This document shows, in pieces, positions 1-5,068 of a DNA stretch of 5,068 nucleotides. Every line of letters begins with the position of its first letter. The stretch's first letter is position 1. A program made the position numbers and the translations under genes. The notes under the pieces are model-generated. The model did no database searches. It worked only from the letters and a program-made list of their open reading frames with translations, and was not told the DNA's origin. This DNA comes from an uncultured Gemmatimonadota bacterium (GTDB lineage: Bacteria > Gemmatimonadota > Gemmatimonadetes > Gemmatimonadales > Gemmatimonadaceae): positions 1-5,068 of the forward strand of contig CAMLIU010000173.1 of the NCBI GenBank assembly GCA_946479995.1, written 5' to 3'.

Positions 1-1211
1 AGGTGGCCGCGCTCAAGGCCGACCTGGAGAAGGTGAACGTGGACAAGGAGGCCGCCGTCCGCGACCAGAACTTCGAGCGCGCCGCGTCGCTGCGCGACAA
101 GGAGCGCGAGATCCAGGGCGACATCCGGAAGAAGCAGGAGGAGTGGGAGCAGCGCCGCCAGTCGCACCGGCCGGTGCTGGGCGAGGAGGAGATTGCCTTC
201 ATCGTCAGCCGCTGGACGGGCATTCCCGTGACGCGTCTGCAGGAGGCGGAGACCAGCCGCCTGATGCGGATGGAGGACGAGCTGCACCAGAACGTGATCG
301 GGCAGGACGAGGCCATCAAGGCGCTCAGCCGCTCCATCCGGCGGAGCCGCGCAGGGCTGAAGGATCCGAACCGCCCCATCGGCTCGTTCATCTTCTGCGG
401 CCCCACCGGCGTCGGCAAGACGGAGCTTGCGCGGTCCATCGCCAAGTTCCTGTTCGCCGATCCGTCGGCGCTCATCCGCGTGGACATGAGCGAGTACATG
501 GAGAAGTTCTCCGTGTCGCGGCTCATCGGCGCGCCGCCGGGCTACGTGGGCTACGAGGACTCCGGCACGCTCACCAAGGCCGGGCGCCGCAAGCCGTATT
601 CGGTGATCCTGCTCGACGAGATCGAGAAGGCGCACCCGGACGTGTTCAACATCCTGCTGCAGGTGCTGGATGAAGGGCACCTCACGGACAACTACGGCCG
701 CGTGATCGACTTCAAGAACACCGTCGTCATCATGACGTCGAACGTCGGCGCGCGGGACATCACCAAGGGGAAGGGGCTCGGCTTCGCCACGGGCGATACC
801 ACCACCTCCTTCGAGCGGATGCAGGAGAAGGTGAAGGACGAGCTCAAGGTGGTGTTCAACCCGGAGTTCCTGAACCGGCTGGACGACGTGATCGTGTTCC
901 ACCCGCTCACGCGCGAGCACATCGCCCAGATCGTGACGGTGCTGCTGAAGGACGTGCGGAAGCGGCTGGCGGAGGAGGAGCTGACACTCAAGCTCACCGA
1001 CGCGGCCACGGAGCTCCTCGTGAAGAACGGCTACGACGAGAGCTACGGCGCGCGGCCCCTGAAGCGGTCCATCCAGAAGTTCATCGAGGATCCGCTCTCG
1101 GAGAAGATCCTGCTCGGCGAGTTCTCGCGGGGCGACGAGATCGAGGTGGATGCGTCTCCGGATGGCACGAAGCTCGATTTCCGGGTGCTGTCGAGTGCCA
1201 CCAAGGCGTAG
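1..1211 (+). CDS. clpC: ClpC-type AAA+ unfoldase (ATP-dependent Clp protease ATP-binding subunit), 3' part
   Basis: This is the C-terminal part of a class I Clp/Hsp100 ATPase. The gene runs in from upstream; 402 codons are read from base 3, about half of the usual 810-850 residues. Residue numbers count from base 3. Residues 13-40 carry the UVR-like signature (QNFERAASLRDKERE) typical of the ClpC linker. The second AAA+ module follows: Walker A GPTGVGKT (133-140), pore loop GYVG (180-183), Walker B VILLDE (201-206), sensor 1 in TSN (245-247), arginine finger in FLNRLD (R292) and sensor 2 GARPLKR (349-355). The loop tripeptide LGF (259-261), as in cyanobacterial ClpC, is the expected ClpP-docking site and argues against ClpB. 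In this family, ClpC unfolds cytoplasmic substrates and feeds them to ClpP, usually with adaptor proteins. The first AAA+ module and N-domain lie outside the window. One oddity is a Gly at 194 where the family nearly always has Val (AVRR). Stop is TAG at 1209-1211, followed by a strong terminator. Confidence 0.95.
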   Translation, partial: VAALKADLEKVNVDKEAAVRDQNFERAASLRDKEREIQGDIRKKQEEWEQRRQSHRPVLGEEEIAFIVSRWTGIPVTRLQEAETSRLMRMEDELHQNVIGQDEAIKALSRSIRRSRAGLKDPNRPIGSFIFCGPTGVGKTELARSIAKFLFADPSALIRVDMSEYMEKFSVSRLIGAPPGYVGYEDSGTLTKAGRRKPYSVILLDEIEKAHPDVFNILLQVLDEGHLTDNYGRVIDFKNTVVIMTSNVGARDITKGKGLGFATGDTTTSFERMQEKVKDELKVVFNPEFLNRLDDVIVFHPLTREHIAQIVTVLLKDVRKRLAEEELTLKLTDAATELLVKNGYDESYGARPLKRSIQKFIEDPLSEKILLGEFSRGDEIEVDASPDGTKLDFRVLSSATKA

Positions 1212-1236
1212 GCGGGACGCGTAGCAACCCGCACCT

Positions 1237-1280
1237 GGCCGGCCGGGTCCAACCCAAGGGGACCCGGCCGGCCTTTCTCT
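1237..1280 (+). terminator. Rho-independent terminator of clpC
   Basis: A perfect 14-bp inverted repeat (1237-1250 pairing with 1260-1273) encloses a 9-base loop and is followed at once by the T-rich tail TTTCTCT (1274-1280). It begins 25 bases after the clpC stop codon and reads on the + strand. The other side of the stem has no T tract, so it is one-directional. It should separate clpC transcription from the bamA operon. Confidence 0.88.
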
Positions 1281-1283
1281 GTG

Positions 1284-1289
1284 TATATT
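1284..1289 (+). promoter_or_regulatory. Candidate -10 box for bamA (possibly leaderless start)
   Basis: TATATT matches the sigma-70 -10 consensus at five of six positions and stands out in a G/C-rich setting. It lies just past the clpC terminator. If its last base is -7, position +1 is about 1296, the A of the bamA ATG. No convincing -35 is seen: the region 17 bases upstream is GACCCG, inside the terminator stem. No Shine-Dalgarno sequence precedes the ATG, which fits a leaderless message. The match is short, so this remains a prediction. Confidence 0.42.
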
Positions 1290-1295
1290 GCCGTG

Positions 1296-3713
1296 ATGAA
1301 TCGCATCTTTTCCGTTGCCGTGGCACTGGTGTGCCTCGGCGCGACGGTGCAGGCGCAGGAGCCCGCCACGGCGGGGCGCTGCGCTACGCCTGACTCCATT
1401 GCCTTCCGCGGCGCGTCGCGCACCTCCGACGCGTCGCTGCGTGCCGAGACCGGGCTGGTGCCCGGTCCGGTGAACTACCGCGACCTCGACCGGGCCATCA
1501 AGGCGCTCTACGCCATGGGGCAATTCGAGGACGTGCGCGCCTCGTGCGAGCTGAGCGCGGGCGGCCAGCGCGCCACGCTGGTGCTCACCGTACGCGAGCG
1601 GCCGCTGCTGGGCGCGGTGGACGTGAAGGGCACGGACCGCATCTCCGCCGGCACGGTGCGCGACCGCGTGGACCTGCTCATCGGGCGGCCGCTCGATCCC
1701 GCACAGGTCGCGCGTACGATGCAGCGCATCGACTCGCTGTACCAGGCCGCCGGGTACTACCTGGCGCGGGTGACCCCCGAGACCACCTTCGTGGACGGGA
1801 AGGTCAGCCTCGTGTTCCAGGTCGACGAGGGACACCGGCTCGCCGTGTCGGGCGTGGACATCCAGGGTAACAAGGGTATTTCCGACAAGAGCGTCGTCGG
1901 CGCGATGTCCACCAAGCCCGAGGGCTTCTTCTGGTGGAAGAAGGGTGAGCTCGACGCCGACAAGTACGCGGCGGACGTGAGCCAGAACATCCCGTCCTTC
2001 TACGCGTCCAAGGGCTACATCGACGCCCAGGTGCTCGAGGACACCCTCAAGGTGGACCGCGCCCGCGGCAAGGCGCTCGTGGACATCAAGGTGAACGAAG
2101 GGCCCCGGTACAGGATCGGGACCTTCGAGGTCACCGGCAGCCGCCACTTCTCGAGCGAGGACCTGAAGCAGTTCTATCCCTTCGGCGACCAGCCATTGAG
2201 CATCACCGGGGCGGTGAAGGGATTGATCAAGGCGGGCCGCGGTGGTGACGACGACCAGTACTTCGATGAGGCGAGGTGGGACGACGCCACACGCAAGGTG
2301 GGGGAGGCGTACGCCAACGAGGGCTACATCTACGCGAACGTGCGCCCCGTCGTCACGCGGGTGAAGAGCGGTCCCGACTCCGTGCCGACGGTGAACCTGC
2401 GCTGGGAGATCGACGAGCGGCAGCCGGCGATCGTGAACCGCGTGGAGATCCTCGGCAACGACATCACGTCGGAAGCGTGCATCCGGAACCAGATCTTCGT
2501 CGTGCCGGGTGACGTGTTCCGTCGCGACGCGCTGATCCGCAGCTACCAGAGCATCGGCAACCTCGGCTTCTTCGAGTCGCCGCTGCCGACGCCGGATACA
2601 CGCCCCGCGAACGACAACGGCGACGTGGACGTCATCTTCCACGTGAAGGAGAAGCGCACCGGCAACGTGAACTTCGGTGCATCGGTGGGCCAGGGCGCCG
2701 GCGTGGGCGGCTTCATCGGCTTCGACCAGCCCAACCTGTTCGGCCTCTGCAAGCGCGGCTCGCTGAACTGGCAGTTCGGCCAGTACATCAACGACTTCAG
2801 CCTCACCTACACGGATCCCTTCATCAAGGGCTCGCAGATCTCCGGCACGGTGACGGCGTACCACTCGCAGCAGCGGTTCTATGTGAGCGACGTGGGCCGG
2901 CAGACGCGCGTCGGCGGACAGGTGCAGTTCGGCTTCCCGCTCATGGGCTCTCGCTTCTCACGGCTGTTCGCCTCCTACGGCGCGGAGAAAGTGAGCTATG
3001 GCGGCACGGGGCTCGTGAGCACGATCAACTGCGACATCATGATCTGCGCGCGCTCCACGCTGGGACTCACCTTCGACCACGACACCCGCATCGGCCTGCC
3101 ATTCCCGACGGACGGCGGGCACCAGACCATCACCGGGCAGGCGAACGGCTTCTTCGGCGGCGCGAAGTACACCCGCTACACAGGCGAGATCCAGCACTTC
3201 GCCTCGCTGGCCCACTTCGGCGGCAGCGCCCTCGGCGCCGAGCCGATCGTGCTCTCGCTCGGCCTGAAGGCGCGCGGCGGCGCGGTGTTCGGCGATCCCG
3301 GCGGGTTCTTCGTGTCCCAGAAGTTCTCGCTCGGTGGCGTGCAATACGGCGAGCCGCTGCGCGGCTACGAGGAGTTCTCCATCACGCCGCAGGGCTACGA
3401 CCCGACGGCGTCGGTGAGCCAGGCGCGCGCGAACGCATTCGGCAGCGCCTTCTACACGAACACCATCGAGCTGGGCCTGCGGTTCAACCAGCAGATCTAC
3501 CTCGACGCGTTCTACGACGCGGGCAACGTCTGGGCGCGCCCGCAGGACTTCAATCCGACCCGCCTCTTCCGGGGCGCCGGCTTCGGCGGCTCGGTGGTGA
3601 CCCCGCTCGGACCGCTCGGCATCGATCTGGGGTATGGATTCGATCGGGTGGATGCGCAGGGCCGCAAGGCACCCAAGTGGCAAATGCACTTCAAGCTCGG
3701 ACAACTCTACTAA
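1296..3713 (+). CDS. bamA: Outer membrane protein assembly factor BamA
   Basis: This 805-residue protein (family usually about 750-850) is the Omp85 core of the BAM complex, which folds and inserts beta-barrel proteins into the outer membrane. Residues 1-20 are a signal peptide (MNR, hydrophobic IFSVAVALVCLGA, probable cut after VQA). Five POTRA domains follow at roughly 33-101, 104-178, 180-269, 271-377 and 378-454. POTRA3 has the GFFWWKKGELD stretch common in non-proteobacterial BamA, and POTRA4 carries extra sequence around 300-321. The barrel runs from about 455 to the end and shows the conserved FDQPNLFG (476-483), YTDPF (505-509) and the loop-6 RGY (689-691). The chain ends in an aromatic residue (HFKLGQLY), as a beta-signal should. 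ATG at 1296 was chosen over an in-frame GTG at 1281 because it places MNR directly before the hydrophobic signal segment and because 1281 would put the start upstream of the -10 box. skp begins 14 bp after the stop, in one operon. Confidence 0.96.
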   Translation: MNRIFSVAVALVCLGATVQAQEPATAGRCATPDSIAFRGASRTSDASLRAETGLVPGPVNYRDLDRAIKALYAMGQFEDVRASCELSAGGQRATLVLTVRERPLLGAVDVKGTDRISAGTVRDRVDLLIGRPLDPAQVARTMQRIDSLYQAAGYYLARVTPETTFVDGKVSLVFQVDEGHRLAVSGVDIQGNKGISDKSVVGAMSTKPEGFFWWKKGELDADKYAADVSQNIPSFYASKGYIDAQVLEDTLKVDRARGKALVDIKVNEGPRYRIGTFEVTGSRHFSSEDLKQFYPFGDQPLSITGAVKGLIKAGRGGDDDQYFDEARWDDATRKVGEAYANEGYIYANVRPVVTRVKSGPDSVPTVNLRWEIDERQPAIVNRVEILGNDITSEACIRNQIFVVPGDVFRRDALIRSYQSIGNLGFFESPLPTPDTRPANDNGDVDVIFHVKEKRTGNVNFGASVGQGAGVGGFIGFDQPNLFGLCKRGSLNWQFGQYINDFSLTYTDPFIKGSQISGTVTAYHSQQRFYVSDVGRQTRVGGQVQFGFPLMGSRFSRLFASYGAEKVSYGGTGLVSTINCDIMICARSTLGLTFDHDTRIGLPFPTDGGHQTITGQANGFFGGAKYTRYTGEIQHFASLAHFGGSALGAEPIVLSLGLKARGGAVFGDPGGFFVSQKFSLGGVQYGEPLRGYEEFSITPQGYDPTASVSQARANAFGSAFYTNTIELGLRFNQQIYLDAFYDAGNVWARPQDFNPTRLFRGAGFGGSVVTPLGPLGIDLGYGFDRVDAQGRKAPKWQMHFKLGQLY

Positions 3714-3717
3714 CCTC

Positions 3718-3722
3718 TGGAG
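3718..3722 (+). promoter_or_regulatory. Ribosome binding site of skp
   Basis: TGGAG lies five bases before the ATG at 3728. It decides the skp start: an in-frame ATG at 3677 lies inside bamA, lacks such a site and would put 17 residues in front of a good signal peptide. Confidence 0.8.
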
Positions 3723-3727
3723 TCTCA

Positions 3728-4333
3728 ATGCGTCTGTTTCGCCGCGCGATCCCGCTCGCGCTCGTATTTCTCACCCTGGGGAGCGTCGGTGCCTCCGCGC
3801 AGGGACAGAAGATCGGCTACATCCGGTCGTCGGTGATCCTCGACCAGGCGCCCGGGCGCGCCGAGGCCGAGGCGCAGTTCGACAAGGAGACGGCAGGCTA
3901 CCGCGATCAGATCAAGCGGATGAGCGATTCGCTCGATGCGATGGTCGCATCGTTCCAGAAGGCACAGGCGTCGATGACGGCCGCGGCCCGCGACGCCAAG
4001 CAGAAGGATCTCCAGGCGAAGAACGCCGAGTACCAGCGCCGGTCCGCGGACCTGCAGCAGAAGGCGCAGCAGCGCCAGGGTGAGCTCGTGCAGCCGATCC
4101 TCGACAAGGTGAAGGGTGCGATCGAGGACGTGCGAGTGGAAGGTGGCTATTCGTTCATCCTGAACGCGGACGAAGGATCCACCATCGTGGCGATGGACAA
4201 GAATCTCGACCTCACGGACCGGGTGCTGGCCAAGCTGCGCGCGGGTGCGGGCACGGCCACCAAGCCGGCCACGCCGGCACCGGCGGGCGCCCCCTCGGGC
4301 GTGACACGTCCGCAGAATCCTCCCGTCATCTGA
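3728..4333 (+). CDS. skp: Skp/OmpH-family periplasmic chaperone
   Basis: This 201-residue protein belongs to the OmpH/Skp family. These are trimeric periplasmic chaperones that hold unfolded outer-membrane proteins between the Sec translocon and BAM. Residues 1-24 form a signal peptide (MRLFRR, hydrophobic AIPLALVFLTLGSV, cut after ASA). The mature start KIGYIRSSVIL (28-38) matches the beta-strand that opens Skp proteins. Residues 42-128 are highly charged and rich in Ala, Gln, Lys and Glu, as expected for the coiled-coil tentacles. YSFILNADEG (141-150) and VAMDKNLDLTDRVLAKL (154-170) match the returning strand and final helix of the core domain. Residues 174-201 are a Pro/Ala/Thr-rich tail not found in the E. 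coli protein, probably disordered. The gene sits between bamA and lpxD, the classic neighbourhood for this family. Sequence similarity among Skp proteins is low, so the assignment rests on architecture, motifs and context together. Confidence 0.9.
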   Translation: MRLFRRAIPLALVFLTLGSVGASAQGQKIGYIRSSVILDQAPGRAEAEAQFDKETAGYRDQIKRMSDSLDAMVASFQKAQASMTAAARDAKQKDLQAKNAEYQRRSADLQQKAQQRQGELVQPILDKVKGAIEDVRVEGGYSFILNADEGSTIVAMDKNLDLTDRVLAKLRAGAGTATKPATPAPAGAPSGVTRPQNPPVI

Positions 4334-4336
4334 CGT

Positions 4337-4342
4337 GAAGGA
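4337..4342 (+). promoter_or_regulatory. Possible orphaned Shine-Dalgarno sequence for lpxD
   Basis: GAAGGA occurs just after the skp stop, the right place for the ribosome binding site of the next gene, yet no ATG, GTG or TTG follows at a usable distance in the lpxD frame. If the following G/C tract is an artefact, the real start codon may have been lost there. The motif is short and may be chance. Confidence 0.25.
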
Positions 4343-4357
4343 CGGCACGACAGCGCA

Positions 4358-4441
4358 CAGCGGCGGGGGGGGGGGGGCGGCGGCCCCCCCCCCCCGCCCC
4401 CCGGGGGGGGGGGGGGCCACCGCCGCCCCCCCCCGCCGCTG
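4358..4441. repeat. Palindromic G/C homopolymer tract between skp and lpxD
   Basis: From 4365 to 4434 the sequence is almost only long runs: G13 (4365-4377), C12 (4384-4395), C6 (4397-4402), G14 (4403-4416) and C9 (4426-4434), with a single A at 4419. The outer parts are an inverted repeat: CAGCGGC-G13-CGGCGG (4358-4383) is the reverse complement of CCGCCG-C9-GCCGCTG (4420-4441) except for run length. The inner C12-G-C6 and G14 runs are also complementary. The right arm overlaps the first recognisable LpxD codons. There is no T tract on either side, so it is not an ordinary terminator. An assembly or base-calling fault is the most likely origin. Confidence 0.85.
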
Positions 4442-5068
4442 CTATCGCTGAGGTGGTGGGTGGCACGCTGCGCGGAGACGGTTCGGCCGTCGTGAACGCC
4501 GTGGCGCCCCTCGATCGCGCCCGGCGGCATCACCTGACCTTGCTCGCCAACGCACGATACGGTTCCCTCTTCGCCGAATCCGAAGCGGGGGTGGCGCTGG
4601 TTTCGCCCGAGCTGGAGGACGCCCCAGGGAAGGTGCTGGCGCGGATCGTGGTTCCGGCGCCGCACGACGCGATGCTGAAGCTCCTCGCCTCGCTGTACCC
4701 GCCGCCGACAGAGGAATCGGGTGTGCATCCCACGGCGGTCATCGGCCGCGGCGCCAGCCTGGGCGAAGGCGTCTGGATCGGTCCGCTCGCCGTGATCGGC
4801 GCCCGCGCGACGATCGGCGCGCGTTCGCGCATCGATGCGAGCGTCGTCGTCGGCGACGGCGTGGAGATTGGTGCGGATTGCCACCTCTTTCCAGGTGTCT
4901 GCCTCTACTCCGGCACGACGATCGGCGACCGCGTGCGGCTGCATGCGGGGGTCCGCCTGGGGAGCGACGGCTTCGGCTACGTATTCCGCAACGGCCAGCA
5001 CGAGAAGATCCCCCACGTGGGGCGCTGCATCGTGGAGTCCGACGTGGAGATCGGCGCGAACTCGACCG
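4435..5068 (+). CDS. lpxD: UDP-3-O-acylglucosamine N-acyltransferase LpxD, partial, start not visible
   Basis: LpxD adds the second (N-linked) 3-hydroxyacyl chain, from acyl-ACP, to UDP-3-O-acyl-glucosamine in the cytoplasm, the third step of lipid A synthesis. In total 211 codons are visible of a usual 330-350; the gene runs off the window. Counting from 4435, residues 1-14 (AAAIAEVVGG, then RG) match the LpxD N-terminus, HLTLLANARYGSLF (33-46) is the uridine-binding domain signature, and IVVPAPHDAMLKLLA (71-85) precedes the acyltransferase part. From about 97 onward, hexapeptide repeats such as IGARAT and IGDRVR build the left-handed beta-helix. GSDGFGY (176-182) and KIPHVGR (191-197) are LpxD hallmarks. 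The catalytic His lies beyond the window. The reading frame is open back to a TGA at 4336-4338 but holds no start codon upstream; the first in-frame one is GTG at 4453, which would cut into the conserved N-terminus. The 5' end given is where recognisable LpxD sequence begins, not a proven start. Confidence 0.9.

Noticed and set aside
143..673. 176-codon open frame on the + strand within clpC
   Set aside because: It overlaps the canonical AAA+ module in another frame and has the Arg/Ala/Gly/Pro bias of a shadow frame.
1281..1295. GTG at 1281 as the bamA start
   Set aside because: It would add MYIAV before a complete signal peptide, has no ribosome binding site and lies upstream of the likely -10 box.
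3677..3727. ATG at 3677 as the skp start, overlapping the end of bamA
   Set aside because: ATG at 3728 has a Shine-Dalgarno sequence at good spacing and starts a proper signal peptide; the longer form would bury that signal.
2958..3728. 256-codon open frame on the - strand inside bamA
   Set aside because: It is antisense to the conserved BamA barrel. Open antisense frames are common in G/C-rich genes because stop codons are rare, and the product is only Arg/Ala/Val/Glu-rich.
4324..4335. Small inverted repeat around the skp stop codon (CGTCA-TC-TGACG)
   Set aside because: The stem is only five bases with a loop too tight to form as drawn, and no T tract follows; this is likely chance.
4335..4337. 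GTG at 4335 as the lpxD start
   Set aside because: It is in a different frame from the LpxD coding sequence as printed, hits a stop codon near 4449, and would give a leader of Gly, Ala and Pro runs unlike any LpxD.
4358..4441. The G/C palindrome as an intrinsic terminator for skp
   Set aside because: There is no T tract after it on either strand, and the right arm already contains lpxD codons.
4147..5016. Long open frame on the - strand across lpxD and the G/C tract, with Gly- and Pro-runs
   Set aside because: It is antisense to a clear LpxD with family motifs. Its low-complexity part comes only from the homopolymer runs, and the rest resembles no protein I recognise.

Overview
This is a G/C-rich chromosomal segment from a diderm, LPS-making bacterium. 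Third codon positions are almost all G or C. The window holds four genes, all on the + strand: the 3' part of a clpC-type AAA+ unfoldase gene, a complete bamA, a complete skp/ompH-like chaperone gene, and the 5' two-thirds of lpxD. A ClpC-class (not ClpA-class) unfoldase directly upstream of bamA-skp-lpxD, together with the style of the BamA POTRA domains, suggests Gemmatimonadota or a related lineage. That placement is an inference from remembered gene order and was not checked by a search.

Layout: (1) 1-1211 is the C-terminal 402 residues of ClpC: the end of the UVR-type linker, the second AAA+ ATPase module and the C-terminal D2-small domain. (2) 1237-1280 is a textbook intrinsic terminator with a perfect 14-bp stem and a T-rich tail, closing the clpC transcript. 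(3) 1284-1289 is a TATATT box placed so that transcription would start at or next to the bamA ATG at 1296, which lacks a Shine-Dalgarno sequence. bamA may therefore be read from a leaderless mRNA. (4) 1296-3713 is bamA: signal peptide, five POTRA domains and a 16-strand barrel. (5) 3728-4333 is skp, 14 bp behind bamA with a clear Shine-Dalgarno sequence. (6) 4358-4441 is an extraordinary palindromic tract of pure G and C runs. (7) 4435-5068 is lpxD, cut by the window end and without a visible start codon, because the G/C tract occupies the place where the start should be.

The three downstream genes form one outer-membrane biogenesis operon. Skp carries unfolded outer-membrane proteins across the periplasm, BamA inserts them into the outer membrane, and LpxD makes the acylated sugar precursor of lipid A for the same membrane. 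ClpC is a cytoplasmic protein-quality-control ATPase and is probably transcribed separately.

I see no mobile element, CRISPR array, RNA gene or unknown gene cassette. The one feature that ordinary annotation does not explain is the G/C palindrome that destroys or hides the start of lpxD. It is either a sequencing/assembly fault or a very unusual homopolymer element, and raw reads would decide which.
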